64,000 nucleotides of DNA, from contig CM020619.1 in assembly GCA_009829735.1 (NCBI GenBank), positions 27,430,063-27,494,062 on the forward strand, read 5' to 3'. Below, one piece after another: positions 1-11,700 of the stretch (position 1 is the stretch's first letter; the number at the start of each line of letters is the position of its first letter). Position numbers and translations under genes: made by a program. The DNA comes from Pyropia yezoensis (Eukaryota > Rhodophyta > Bangiophyceae > Bangiales > Bangiaceae). The notes under the pieces were generated by a model that saw only the letters and a list, made by a program, of their open reading frames with translations, ran no database searches and was not told the origin of the DNA.

Positions 1-28
1 CTTACGTTCGTCCCACCCCCCGACCGGT

Positions 29-2488
29 ATGGTGCCGCCATTGCCACCGCCGCCGGGCGCGCAGCGGCGACCGGGTGCGCCCCCCCCCCCCCCCCCCCGC
101 CCTACCGCCTTCCTTCTTCCCCCCCCACAGGGCGCACCCGTACCCCACTGCTCGTCCTCGCGGCTGCCGCGCAGCCGCCGCCCGCCACCGTCGCGCCACG
201 GCCCTGCTGATCGTCACTCCCCGCTCCCCACCGCCTGCTCGCCGCCGCCGCCGCCACTACCGACGGCGGCTGTGGCGGCGGCCGCTGGGGCGCCGTCGCC
301 GACGCTGCGGTCAGCGTCCCATCTGGCCGACGCACCCCCTCCACCGCCTCTCCGGCGGCGGGAGCGCCCCGGCGGTCGGGGTGGGGGTCGCCCCGCCGGC
401 GGCGCGGACCCCGCGGCGCAGCCCACCGAGGCCCCCGCCGAGACGCGGTCGCGAGTCCTCGCCGGCCGCACCCGCCACGTGGTGGCCGTCCTCGAGGCGG
501 TCGAGTCGGACCACAACCTGGCGGCAATTTGCCGCTCCTGCGACGCCTTTGGCGTGCAGGACGTGCACCTGATCCCGGCGGCGGCAGCGGCACGGGCAGA
601 ACAAGCCACGGCAGCGGCGCAGGCGCCTGCCAGGGGGGGGGGGAAGAAGGGGGCGCTGCGAAGCGCTGGGGGGGATGGCGCGGGGGCATCCCTATCGGCG
701 CGGCTAGAAGTCGAGTCGGTGCGCCGCACCAGCCGGGGCACCCACCGGTGGCTGTCCTTCACTGCCCACCCGCCGGGGGACCCCGCCGCGGCGGTGCGGG
801 CGCTCCAAGCGCGGGGCTACCGGGTATACGCGTCGTCCCTCCACGGCCACGACGGGCGGCCGTCGACGCCCCTTGGCGCCCTCCCCGTGGCCGCCCCCGT
901 TGCGCTCGTCTTTGGCAATGAGCACGACGGCGTCAGCGACGCGCTGCTGGCCGCTGTCGACGGCACGTATGTCATCCCCATGGGGGGCTTTGTGGAGAGC
1001 CTCAACGTCTCTGTCGCCGCCGCCCTGTCGCTCTACACCACCGTGGAGCGGGCGCGGGCGGTGGTGCCGCCCGCCGTGTTTGGGCTGCCGCCCGCCGACG
1101 CGGCGGCGCTGGCCGCCGCCTGGGCTGCCCCCCGCACCGCGTCCAAGCGGGCGGCGCGTCGGCGGGGGCGGCCGCCAAAGGGGCTCAAGACCCCCGCGTG
1201 TGCCACCGACCTGGGGGCCACCGTTGAGCGGGCGGTGCTGGAGGGGGGCGCCTTCCTCCCGGCCCTCACCGACGGCGACGGCGGCAGCAGCGTTGGTGGC
1301 GAGCCGCCGGGGGGGGTGCCCGCCACATCGCCCGCTCACCCCCGCCCCGAGACGCTTGCGCTCGCCGACTACACCCGCCGCCGCCTAACGGGCGTCCTTG
1401 GCCACCACGCGCCCGCCGCTCAGGCGGCGGCGCTCCTCGCCGCCGTTTCTGGGCCGTCGGCGGTGTTGGCCGCGGCGGCAGCCGACGATCCGTGGCCCGT
1501 CGGGCTGGTGCCCACCTTTGAGGCGGCCGTTGCCGGCGTCACCGCCGCGTTTGCGGCCGCCTCCGCCGCCTCCGCCGCCGGCACCCCCGCCGTAGCCGGC
1601 ACCCCCATCACAGCCGGCTACCGCGTCCGCGCGCGGCGGATGGTGGCGTGGCGGGTGACCCGCGCGACCGCCCCCGGCGTGTGCGCACTGGCCGCCCTTC
1701 GATCCTATGCCGCCGCCCGGGACGCGGCCGACGCGACCGCCGCGGCGGCGGCGCCGGCGGGCGGGGGCGCAGGCGGCGTGGCGGCAGCGGCGCCAGCGCC
1801 GGGAGGCTGGGTGGCCGCGCTCAACGCCGCGCTGCCCGCCGCGACTGCCGCCGACGCGGCGGCGGTGGTGGCCGCCGCTGCCCGCCTGTCGCCAGCGGCA
1901 GCCGCCGCGCTCGCCGCCACCGCCACTGCCGCCGAGGCAGCCGACGCGGCCGCCGCCTTCGCCGCCGCCGGCACAACGGCGGTGGCGGCTGTACCGGCCC
2001 CCCCCGCGGGCCCTGTCCTCCCCCACCCGCCGCCGCTGTCCCCTGCCGCCGGCGCCCCCCCAGCCACTGCCGCTGCGGCGGCCGACCGGTGTGCGGTGCT
2101 GCTGGGGCTGGGCGTCCGCCTCCACGCGGCGGCGGACCTTGCCGCCCGCGTGCACCTGGTGCTTGCCGACCGGTCGGCGGGTCGGTCCGCCGCGGCGCGG
2201 CGGCTGGGCATTGCCCGCCATGGCCTGTGGGAGGAGGTGCTCGTCGCTGCAGCGGCGGTGGCGGCGGCAGCAGCAGCAGCCCCCGCGGCGGGTGGGGTGG
2301 GTTTGGGGGGGGAAGGGGGAGCGGCGGTGGGTCGTTTCGCGACGGGGGAGGACGCCCCCGCCGCCGGTGCCGAGGATGGGGCGGCGGCCGCCGCCGCCGC
2401 CGCCGCCGCGTGGCTTCCGGCCGTGGCCGAGGCGCGCGTAGGGCTGGGCGCCCTCCAGCGAGCGGCGCGGGCGCTGCCGCCGTGTTGA
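29..2488 (+). CDS. SpoU/TrmH-family RNA 2'-O-methyltransferase with long Ala-rich tail
   Basis: Probably a SAM-dependent methyltransferase acting on the 2'-OH of a tRNA or rRNA ribose. Seen: the three SPOUT motifs, with N163..R169 followed by DAFGV; LVFGNEHDG at residues 293-301; and IPMGGF..SLNVSVA at 316-330, where SLNVS lines the cofactor knot. An RRTS..GTHRW segment before motif 2 resembles TrmH (Gm18 tRNA methylase), so TrmH-like is the best subfamily guess. The domain covers about residues 139-345. Residues 1-138 are Pro/Arg/Ala-rich and could include a targeting peptide; residues 350-819 are extremely Ala-rich and match nothing I know. The ATG at 29 is the first in frame, but the 5' end is uncertain: a pyrimidine-rich tract ending in CAG at 127-129 resembles a splice acceptor, so part of the N-terminus could be intron. 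Confidence 0.8.
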   Translation: MVPPLPPPPGAQRRPGAPPPPPPRPTAFLLPPPQGAPVPHCSSSRLPRSRRPPPSRHGPADRHSPLPTACSPPPPPLPTAAVAAAAGAPSPTLRSASHLADAPPPPPLRRRERPGGRGGGRPAGGADPAAQPTEAPAETRSRVLAGRTRHVVAVLEAVESDHNLAAICRSCDAFGVQDVHLIPAAAAARAEQATAAAQAPARGGGKKGALRSAGGDGAGASLSARLEVESVRRTSRGTHRWLSFTAHPPGDPAAAVRALQARGYRVYASSLHGHDGRPSTPLGALPVAAPVALVFGNEHDGVSDALLAAVDGTYVIPMGGFVESLNVSVAAALSLYTTVERARAVVPPAVFGLPPADAAALAAAWAAPRTASKRAARRRGRPPKGLKTPACATDLGATVERAVLEGGAFLPALTDGDGGSSVGGEPPGGVPATSPAHPRPETLALADYTRRRLTGVLGHHAPAAQAAALLAAVSGPSAVLAAAAADDPWPVGLVPTFEAAVAGVTAAFAAASAASAAGTPAVAGTPITAGYRVRARRMVAWRVTRATAPGVCALAALRSYAAARDAADATAAAAAPAGGGAGGVAAAAPAPGGWVAALNAALPAATAADAAAVVAAAARLSPAAAAALAATATAAEAADAAAAFAAAGTTAVAAVPAPPAGPVLPHPPPLSPAAGAPPATAAAAADRCAVLLGLGVRLHAAADLAARVHLVLADRSAGRSAAARRLGIARHGLWEEVLVAAAAVAAAAAAAPAAGGVGLGGEGGAAVGRFATGEDAPAAGAEDGAAAAAAAAAAWLPAVAEARVGLGALQRAARALPPC

Positions 2489-3327
2489 CCTGGAGGCGCT
2501 TCACGGGGAGGAGCTGCGGGATACATGATGGGGGGTGCCAGAGGACATGCACCCCGTCGCGTGGCCGTGTTCATGCGAGTAGCACGCCATCCTCTCGCTT
2601 CCATGCGTGCCCACTAAACCGTCGTCGCGCGCAAGGCCGGATTCTCTTGCTCTTCTTGTAAATTCGCTTGCGCGGCCATGTGCGCACCTCCGTCTATCAT
2701 AAAGTGCCCCACGTTACTCGCCAGCGCTGATTGTGTGCAAAAACTTGCTCAGAGCAAAAGAATAGCAAAGACTTGCAGTATATCTCCCTCCCACCGTCGA
2801 ATTTAATAACGGCCGTCGTCCAATGAGCGGCTCGCAATGAAGCCGTTCACCCCTCTTTTCTGCACGTAATGGCAACAGAAGTGTCCCGGTTGATACAAAG
2901 TACGGGTCAAGGTTCGTCCAGCCGTGGCGCCGTGACGACGAGAGACGCCCGTGGCCTCTCATCAGAGCTCTGATCCCTTCCTCCTCGCCCCCGCCCAATC
3001 ACAACGCGCTCAGCCAGCCTCCCGCCCCTCTCTCCCCGAGCGTGCTGGCGACTGGACTCCACCAAATGCTCGTCGACGCCTCGGTTCTTTTTTTGCGAAT
3101 TACAATATCTCGCAGGGAGCAGCAAGTACCTCTGCGATCGATTGTGACCGGGTATTGTCACGGACGTTTATGAGCGATACAGACTGTACCCCTGCCCCCA
3201 CCGAGCCGCGTGAGGCATCGTGGCGGCCTCCATCCCCACACCAATTCCCATCCTACCGTCTCCCCACCCCTTCACCTGGCAAACCCCCCCGCCCCCCCCA
3301 CCCCCCCCTCTTTGTCAGGTTGGGGCC
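2489..3327. other. Intergenic, convergent 3' ends
   Basis: This lies between the 3' ends of the methyltransferase on + and the FkbM gene on -. It is less GC-rich than its surroundings, especially around 2690-2880. Only short unsupported ORFs are present, and I see no RNA gene or repeat. It probably holds the two 3' UTRs. Confidence 0.5.
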
Positions 3328-4480
3328 TCACTGAGGGGACCCCCACACCACCCCCGGTGCCAGGTAGATGTAGTCGTAGCGCATGTCCAGCTGGTACCGC
3401 AGCGCCGGGTCCTCCTTGACCACCTCGTGGACGGTGTAGCCGAGGGCGGCCAGGTGCCGCCCCGCCGGGGACGTCGGCAGCACCTCTGCCACGACCACCT
3501 GGGCGGTGAGGGCGGCGCCCAGCGCCAGCCCCCGGAGGATATGGAGCTCATGGCCCTCGGCGTCCAAACTCAGCAGGTCCACCGCCCGCACCCCCGTCCG
3601 CGCCGCCACCGACGCGCCCGTCACGCAGCGCAGCGGGAGCGTCAGGTCCCCCGCCTTGGCCGCCGTCTTGACCGTGGCCGCCACCCCCCCCACCGCCCCC
3701 GACAGCCGGAACGGCACCGTCGCGGGGGTGTCGCTGAGGCAGGTGGGCACCACCACGCACCCCCGGTCGGCGGTGAGCCCCCCGTGGTACCGCGGGTTGG
3801 CCTCGACGCAGACGCCCCGCCAGCCGAGGCAGCGGTCGAAAAAGTAGGTGTTGCTCGTCTGCATCGCGTCGTTGGCGGCCACGTCCCAGTAGACGCCCCG
3901 CCGGCGTAGGCGCGCGAAATGGTGAAGGTACACGTACGCGTCCTGGTGGTGCTGGGAGAAGAACTGGATGGGCGAGCCGTCCCGGCACTCGCCGCTCCCC
4001 GTCCGGGACGCGCACGTCTTGGCCCGGTGGGGGGTGCCGGGGGTGGCGCCCCATGGGCGGGGCGCCGCCAGCAGGGCGCCGCACCACGCGGGGCGGGGCG
4101 CCGCCTCCCAGTCGGCCCGCAGCGGCAGGCCCGCCAGGGACGACCGCCCGGTCGCCGCGGCGAGGGGCGCCGAGGGGGGGGCGGCGGCGGGGGAGGGGGG
4201 CAGCGGGTCCCCGCTCCCCGCCGGGACCGCCCTGTGGGGCGCCCCCCCGCCGCGGACGGCCCACTTGTCGCTGTCATCGACGTTGGTGGTGGTGGTAGTG
4301 GGGGTGGTGGGGGTGGTGGGGGTGGTGGGGGTGGTGGGGGTGGTGGCGGCGGCGGGAGCCCCACCGGCGCCGCCATCCCCCCGGCTGTGGTGGGCTGGAA
4401 AGACGGCAGGCGTCGCCGCCGCCGCCAGCGGCCGCTGCAGCAGCCGCTGCGGCGGCACCACCCCTGTCGCGACGGTCGCC

Positions 4481-4518
<38 letters not shown>

Positions 4519-4650
4519 AACGGCGGCGGCGGCCAACGACGGGAGCGCCCGGCCGCGGCGGCCGGTCGGCGGAGGGCGTGTGGCGGCGGCAGCGGCGGCG
4601 GCGGCGGCGACAGCGGCGCGGGGACCACCGGGAGTGCCCGCCCTCGCCAT
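3328..4650 (-). CDS. FkbM-family methyltransferase with N-terminal membrane anchor
   Basis: SAM-dependent O-methyltransferase of the FkbM/Methyltransf_21 type, 440 residues from the chosen ATG (complement of 4648-4650). Seen: SQHHQDAYVY at about 232-241; DVAAND at 256-261 in the place of the glycine-rich SAM loop; GWRGVCVEANP around 277-286 with the acidic residue E283; LLSLDAEGHE at 359-368. Residues 38-65 are an Ala/Val-rich hydrophobic stretch after a basic N-terminus, as in a type II signal anchor, followed by a Thr/Pro spacer of about 150 residues. The anchor suggests the Golgi or another secretory compartment, and many FkbM proteins methylate sugars, so a polysaccharide substrate is possible (inference). 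The frame stays open upstream to 5880, but that part is low-complexity Pro/Arg; I chose the Met just before the anchor. Confidence 0.75.
4285..4347. repeat. 9-bp coding microsatellite (Thr-Pro-Thr)
   Basis: Tandem copies of GGGGGTGGT on + encode a TPT repeat in the stalk of the FkbM protein on -. Repeat number is likely to vary between strains. The Thr/Pro composition would suit an extended, possibly O-glycosylated linker (inference). Confidence 0.7.
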
Positions 4651-6984
4651 TTGTCGTGACAACGGCGACGGCGACGGCGACGGCGGCGGCGAGCGGGCGG
4701 GCGGGGGGGCGGGCAAAGCGGTGGGACGGTGGAGCGGAGCACACTGCAGCCGGGGGGGGGGGGGGGGGGAGGGGGAGGAAGGGGTGGGAAAGCGCCGTGG
4801 CGGCAAGGGGGGGGGCGGGGGGGACGGCGCCGACCGCGCCGCTGTTGACGCCCACGGCGACCGCGGCCGTTGTGGGCGGCGGGCGGCCGTCAAGGTCGGG
4901 GCGCCGGCGGGGGGGGGATGCGGGGAGCCGCCGGCGGCTTGGGCGCTGCCACCTCGCTGCCGGCGGGGAGGGGGAGCGCCGCCCGGCAGGTGGGCGGCAG
5001 CGGCGGGGCCCCTCTCGGGGGGAGCGTGCCGCCAGTGCCAACACACACCCCGCCCCGGAGGGCGCACCGCCGCGGCGGTGCGGCGGCCAGTGTGGCAGCG
5101 GCGGCCGGCCAGGCGGCCGGGCGGCCGGCGCGGCCGGTGGCGCGCCCCGCCCCATCCCTGGCAAGACGGCGGGGCGGCGGCGGCACCGCCGCCGACGCTG
5201 CTGCGGGAGAGGAGGGGGGGACGGGCCTCGGCGGCTCGGCTGCCGCCACGGCCGGGTCCCCCCCCCCCCCCTGCCCCCCCGCCGCTGCCGACGCGTGTCC
5301 AAGAGACGGCAGCGCCCCCCAGCGACTGCCGCCATGCCAGCTGGGCGGCGCCCCACCGCGGCGGCAACGCCCACTGCGGGCGCACGCCCCCTTGGCCACC
5401 CCCCCTTCTTCGCGTGCAAAGGGCGAGGGTGGGTGAGGGTGTGGGGTGGGGGGTGAGGGAGGGGGGTGGTGGCGGGCGGGCGCCCCCCGCACGGCGCGGG
5501 CGGCCGCGGCCCGTGCCCACCCACGCGGGCGCGGGCGCGGGGCGGGCACAGCGTAGGGGTGGACGCCAAGGGGGGGGGGGCTGGACGATGGGGCCGGATG
5601 GCCCGAGGTGGGCCATGACAACGACGAGCGGGAGTGCGTGGAGGGGGAGGGGAAGCAGAGGGGCGGCGGGGGCGGGGAGGGGGGGGGGCGGGGGGGGGGG
5701 GGGGGGGGGGGGAGTGGGGGTGACCGTTGGCAACCTCCGCGCGACGCTCCTCCCTCCACGCCTCGCCCACCCCTGCCCCCCCTGACCCCCCACCCCCCTT
5801 TTTTTTTCCCCCCCACAGCGCAGGGCTGCTTTCCCCACTGGCGACGGCGGCCGTGCGTGGGCGGCCGCCGCCCGACGCACCGGCGGCGGCTGAATTCGAG
5901 GGCGGTGCGCCCGAGAGGGGTACGACCGCCGCGGGCGGCGGCGGCGGGCGGGCAGGGAAATTTGGTGGGGGTGGTGTCGGCGGAAGAGGGGGAGGGGGTG
6001 GGTGGGAAGTAGGGGGGGGGGGGGGGGAGGGGTGGAGGGGGAGGGGTGGGGGTGGGGGGTGGGGCGGCGGACGGCAGGCTGCCGGCATGACGATGACGGC
6101 GGCCGGCGGGGGAGAAGGCGGCAGCGGACGGCGGCGCGGGCGGCAGCGGCAGCGGCGGCGGCCGAGCCACAGAGCCGCCAGCACCGCCGGTTGCCGGCCG
6201 CGTCGATGCGGGTGGCGGGGTGGCTGCCGCCTCCGCGGGGGGCACGCCGGGGACAAGGACCAGGGGGCAGGGGGGCGGGGAGGTCAGCGGCCGCGCCCGG
6301 GGGGCGGGGAGCGTGAACGGGTACAGCCGACGCCGTCGGAACGGGAGAAGACGTCCAAAAAAAAGAAAATGAGAGTGACGCCGTAGGTCAGGCTCGCCGC
6401 CGCTCCGCTCCGCACCTTGCCTCCCCCACCTTGACACCCCTGCCCCCCCCATCCCCCCTCCCACCGGCACCGCCGACGCCCGTGGGCACCCACGCCGGCA
6501 CGCCAGCGCTAGGCGGCAAGCCGCAGCGGCGGCCGCCGGCGGGGCGGCGGCGGCGGCGACGGCGGTGGCGTGCGGGAGCCCCTCCCGTCGGCGGTCGTGT
6601 CCAGGCGCCCACGGGCCGACGCCGCCAGCGGGGTGGAGGGCACGTTGCTGCTGCGAGCTACCTACCCAGTGCCTGTGGACCGCCCGCCACCGTCTTGACC
6701 TTGTCCACGCTGTCCTCCTTGGTGACCGTCACTGTGTCTCGTTCTTCTCTCTTTCGTTCTTTCTTTTTTTCTTTTTGGCCCTCATCCCCACCACGCCGCC
6801 GTACGAGCGTCTGCATCGTCGCTATCGGCACCCTCATCCTCTCCCCCCTCCTCCCCCACAGCAGCCTCCGCCGCCTTGCCTAGCCACGCGCGCCCCCGCA
6901 GCACCCACCGGGCGGCCACGCCGGTCCGCCCCGCCCCCCCCCCCCCCCCCCCCCGTACCGCCGAGCGGTCGGCGAGGAGGAGCG
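4651..6984. other. Very GC-rich spacer with poly-G tracts
   Basis: No gene is supported here. Every frame gives Arg/Pro/Gly/Ala low complexity. Long guanine runs occur at about 4750-4770, 5683-5712 and 6010-6030. A T/C tract ending in CAG at about 5790-5819 on + resembles a splice acceptor, but no exon can be attached to it. The stretch probably holds the 5' flank of the FkbM gene and the 3' flank of the next minus-strand gene. Confidence 0.4.
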
Positions 6985-7278
6985 TCACCCCCCCCCTCCC
7001 CCCCTTCCCCCACCACCACCACCGCCGCCCCCCCCGCGGGCGGCCACCACCGCCAGCCACCGCCCCACCGCCCCGTCGGCGCGGCCGTCCACGGCGGCGC
7101 CAACGGGTGCGGTGGCCACCCAGGCGCCGTCGGCTTCCGCCATGGCCGCCACCCCGCCCCCCGGCGCCCGCACCAGCAGCCGCACCCGCCCCGTCGCGGG
7201 CAGCCGCACCGCCCCGTACGCAACGAGCGTGCCGCCGCCGCCGCCATCGCCGCCACCACCACCGCCGCCGCCACCGCC

Positions 7279-7309
<31 letters not shown>

Positions 7310-9315
7310 ACGCCCCCGCCGGTCGTTAGGCCCGGCAGGCCAGCGGCGGGGGCGCCAGCGTGACCAGCCGCCGCGGCGGCGGGGGCGGGCAGCCGCGCCA
7401 GCAGCTGCCACGTTGCGACCGGCGGCTGGCCCGGCACGGGCGGCCGCAGCGGCCGGAGGACGGCCGCCTCGACGCACCCGCCGGCGGCGACGGGCGGCGC
7501 CACCACCGCCACGGTGGTGGCGTCGTCGTCCAGCCGCGGCCGCACCACCAACACCGCCCGGCCGAGGACGTCCCCGCGGCTGGCGCTGCCGTCGCCGGCG
7601 GCGGCGGCGGCGGCGGCGCCCTCCCCCGCCGGGGGGGCCCGAAAGTAGGTCACCAGCGGCGACGCCGGGTCGGCAAAGAGGGCGGCCGTCGCGACGGGCG
7701 CCGCCGCCACCGGCCGGGTGCCCCCGTCGGCGGTGGGCACCAGCAGCCGCAGCGTCGCGGGCGCCGCCGCCGACACGACGGCGCGGCCGCCGCCGCAGTC
7801 AGCGCTGCCGTCGTGGGAGCCGTCCGAGGAGCCCCCCCCGCGCCATGGGAGGGTGAGGGGGCGGGCAAACGTCGCGACGGGCGCGTCCCAGCCGACGAGG
7901 AGGCGCTCGGTGTGGGTGCGCCGGCCGGGGGGGGGGGGGACCAGCTCCACCGACACCGCCTCGGCGGGCGGGAGCGGCAGGTGCACCGTCACCCCGACCG
8001 ACAGCGCAGGGGGGATGGGCGGCCGTGGGGGGGGCCTTGAGGGGGGGGAGCCCGAGCGGCTGTGGACCTTGCCGCCGCCGCCGCCGCCGCCACCGCCAGA
8101 CGCGATAGACAGGGCGCTGGTGAGGCTGACCACCTCGACGCCGCCGTCGTCGCCATCGCCGTCGCCATCGCCATCGTCGCTGTCATCGTAGTCGCTGTCG
8201 TCCCTGTCAGCGACCACCGACCGGGGCGTCCGGCGGCGGGTGGGCAGCGCCGCCGTGGCGGGCGGGGACGCCGACTGGGGGCGGCCGGTCGGCCCCGTTG
8301 TGGACGACGCGGGCGGGCTCACCACGTCGCTGTCACTCCACGCCGACGAGCACGCCGACGCGGTGAGGGCAGCGGCCGCGTCGTCGCCGCCGCCGGCAGC
8401 GGCGGCGGCGGCACCGCCGCGGGGGGGCGCCGGCGCCTGGGGGGGGGTCAGCCGCCACCGTGGCCGCACCGGCGGGGCGTGCACGGCCGCCGCCGCCGCC
8501 GCCCCAACCGGCAGCGGCAGCGGCGGCGGCGGCGGCGGCGACGGCGGCGACAGCCGCTGGGCCAGTGGCGGTGGCGATGGTGGGGGTGGCGGCGACGGCC
8601 GCCGCGGCGGCGGCGGGGGCGCCCAGTGGCAGGCGGGAGGCCACTGGCGGCCGCCGGCGCCGGGCGGGGCGGCGTGGCCGCCCAGCGGCGGCCGCCGGCC
8701 GACGCACCCCACCCGCGGGGGCGGCGGCGGGTGCCGGTGGGGGCGGATACCGCCGCCGCCGCCGCCGCTGCCCACCTCCTCCTCCTCCCCGTCGCTGGGC
8801 AGGCTCGCCGTCACGCCCCCATTGGCGAGGCACACCCCCCAGCCGCCGCCGCCTCCACCGCCGCCACCACCGCCGCCGCCCCAGCCGTCGCCGTCGTCGC
8901 CCCCACCACCGCCGCCGCCGCCGGCGCGGCCGCGGCGGCGGCGGTGGCGGCCGCCGCCACCGCCGCCGCCCCCACCGCCGCCACCCACACCCCCAGACGG
9001 GTCGGTGGTGTGCCCTTCGGACGGCCCAACGCCCCGCGTCGACGCGGCGGCGGCCGCCACCACCGCCGCCGCCGCCGCGTCAGCGGGCGTGGCGGGCGGG
9101 GCGGACAGCCGCAGGCGCGGCGGGGGGGCGCCGTGCCCGCCGCCGCCCCCGCCGCCGCCACCCCCGGCGGCGCTGGCGGGGGTGGCGGGGGGTGGGGGGA
9201 GGAGGGTGGCGGCCGCCGCCTTTTCCGCCGCCCGCTCCCGGACGGCCCGCGCGTGGCGGGCGCGCTCCGCCCGGCCGCGGGCGTCGCGGAGGAGGGAGGC
9301 GGGGAGTGCCAGCAT
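6985..9315 (-). CDS. Low-complexity protein of unknown function
   Basis: I do not recognise this protein. The frame is 776 codons from the Met at 9313-9315; it stays open to 9483, but the extra part is Pro/Phe-rich and looks untranslated. After the start comes a short Arg/Ala-rich helix-like segment of about 35 residues. Then follow long Gly, Ala and Pro blocks, an acidic DDSDYDDSDDGDGDGDGD stretch near the middle, and a second half with ordinary hydrophobic spacing (beta-like runs such as LSVGVTVHLPLP and AVVSAAAPATLRLLVP). I prefer this strand because it gives the longest frame with Asp, Thr and Val in plausible places, whereas the opposite strand gives mainly Arg/Pro. The exact ends and any introns are uncertain. 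Confidence 0.45.
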
Positions 9316-11700
9316 GGTGGGGATAAGGGGGGGAGGGGGGGGGGGGGTGGAGGGGCAGGGGGAGGTGGCAGTGGGGAGGTGGTGGGTGGTTGCGGCTTGT
9401 GGGATTCGTGGAGGTGGTAGGGAGGACAAAGGGGGGGGGGGGGGGGCGTAGGATGGAAATGGGAAGAAAAAAGGGAGGGGCAAAGGGTGGTGGGAGGGCT
9501 GGGAGGGGGGAACGGAAGGAAGGGTCGAGGGACGGGTGGTAGGTACCGTTTGCGCCGAGCCGGAAGCGCCGTCTGGCGCGCTTGCGCCGGCAGCGGGGAA
9601 AACAAAACGGCCGGGGGAGGACAGCGCGGCGGTGCTTCAAGCAGCCGGGATGCGGCAGTGGCCTGCGGGCGGGGGGGGGGGCTCGGCTGTTCAAAGAGTG
9701 GCAACGCGTGTCCCCCACCGCCATGAGGTGTGCGGGGGGGGGGGGGAAGTGGTGGTGAGGGTAGGCCAGCCGACGAGCATCCCGGGCGCGCCCGAGACAC
9801 ACGCCCCCTGTGTCGACAGAGGGGCGGCGTCCTTCCCCGCACCCGCGCACCCGTGTCGCGCGGGACGGGGAGCGGGCGCGGCCTCCTTCCCCCGCTCGGG
9901 GCGATGCGTGGCGTTGACTCTGGAGCCACGCCCGCGCTGGCGCCGCTGGCCGAGCCGCCACCACCGCCAGCCGCGAGTCCCACCGCGACTCTTCTAACCC
10001 CGGCCCAGCCCACCCCCCTCGCCCCCCCCCCGCACCCCCCCGCCTGCACTAAAAGCTGTGACGTCCACAAACCCCGGCCGCCTGTGGTGGACAGACGGGC
10101 GGCCGCGACAAGACGCACCGTCACGCTGACGTCGGCCTTTTTTTCCTTGCGCCTTTTCTTTTTGCACGCCCCCCGCCCGTTCCCACCGGACGGATGGGCT
10201 TTCACCCACCTGCATACAGTTGATCATGCCCTCCTATGGATAGGAACTGCGCGGACGCACAGCATCCTCTTTGGCACACGCACGTGCCGTCACAAGGAGG
10301 GTGCCCCCTGTCCCCACGACCGGCGGCGGTGCCGCAGCAGAGACGGGCTTGGGCCACCTGTGGACACCCACACCCATATCCACCCCCGCCACGACCGCCG
10401 TCGGCGGCGTTCGGCCCTTTTTCGGCTGACGCACCCGCGGTGGGGCGCTCGCCCAATGGGGCGCCGCCAGCAGCAGCTGCGGGCGGGATCCCGGCGGGGG
10501 CGCGCCCGTTTGCCGCCGCATCGGGCAAGGCAAGAGAGAGTTTCAGACACGACGGTGTCGGACACTGTCAGCGTCTGGTTGGCTTGGCCAGGTCTCGGGG
10601 GCAAAAAATCACACTGGTCGCCACGCCGCCAAGATCCAATTGGGCCGCCGATCATCTTCTCAAAGAGTGCCAAGATTCATTACCGAGTTTTCAGGCCATA
10701 TCTGGGTCTCTTTTGTACAGAGCTGCAACATTATTGTGAATATACTCTGAGACAGTAAACTATCATGGGTATATACAATTATTGGACGTAAATATAACAA
10801 TGGATTAGTATATATTCTAGTGGACGCCACGTGCGCCAAGATTACTTACAGTCCGCACCAAGGTTATCGTGATTATAGCCCCCAACGTCCCGCGGGGTGG
10901 TGGTCTGCGTCGGCTCGTCGTCGACGACCCCCCCACCCCCCCCCTCCCCACCACTAGACAGTTTTGGCAGTTGCGTGGTGGTAGCGTTCGTGACTATCTC
11001 CGGTGCCACGTATGACAGGTTTGCGATCTTCGCTCGAGCGACCACGAACGGCCTCTCCGGGAGCCGTTCGCGGGGGCAGGATCGGGTGTTTCCACCACGT
11101 AATCGTGGTAGCGGCGGGTGTCGGTGAGAGCTACAAAGTCCGGGCCGAGGACGTATTTGATACCATCGAGTCATCCTTGAGCGGCGAATCCAAAGTAGCC
11201 TTGCCGCTGGTGAGTGTCGCCTCGGCGAGCACGCTCCTCTGACCACCGGTTGTGCCTTCAGCGGTGGATCCGTGCAGGGCGGCGCTTCTTCTCTGTCCAA
11301 TAGCGCCTCGCGATCGGCTTCCAAGCCGGTGAAAATTTGAGCAAGCCAGTTTGTATGCGTGTTGTTTGTGGCATTCAACCACTGAGCTCAAGCCCCATGT
11401 ATCCTGTCACGTGGGAAACTCAGTTGCAACCAACTCTACGTTCGTGGCAACGCCCGGGTCCTACAACGAAGATCTTACGCGGGCTGCCACCACGCGATTG
11501 CCAAAACTCTCTACTCTCATTGTCGTCGCGAGCGCCCGCCACCACCGGCACGCCGTCCAAGCCGGCCGAGAGCCCGCAGTCCACGTCAGGACATTGCGCG
11601 GGCACGTCACCGTTCAACGCGCCGCTGTCTACATACCCCCGCCACGCCGCTCCGCAGCGCCGCGGACGCGTCCCCGTCGGGCGACCTGGCGTCGGCAGCT
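9316..11700. other. Intergenic, no supported gene
   Basis: GC-rich to about 10,600, then unusually AT-rich at 10,660-10,870. ORFs here are short or low complexity and none resembles a known family. The left end of the pogo-like transposon follows directly. Confidence 0.45.

Noticed and set aside
93..129. Pyrimidine tract ending in CAG, also at about 5,790-5,819 and 6,834-6,861
   Set aside because: They resemble splice acceptors, but no matching donor or exon can be shown, so no intron is called.
3968..5785. A 605-codon + frame opposite the FkbM gene
   Set aside because: Arg/Ala/Gly low complexity that mirrors the codons of the FkbM gene; the minus strand carries the recognisable domain.
8062..9420. 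Long + frames opposite the unknown gene
   Set aside because: Arg/Pro-rich shadows of a GC-rich minus-strand frame.
10842..11378. A 178-codon minus frame
   Set aside because: No family likeness, no repeat copy, and composition like the surrounding spacer.
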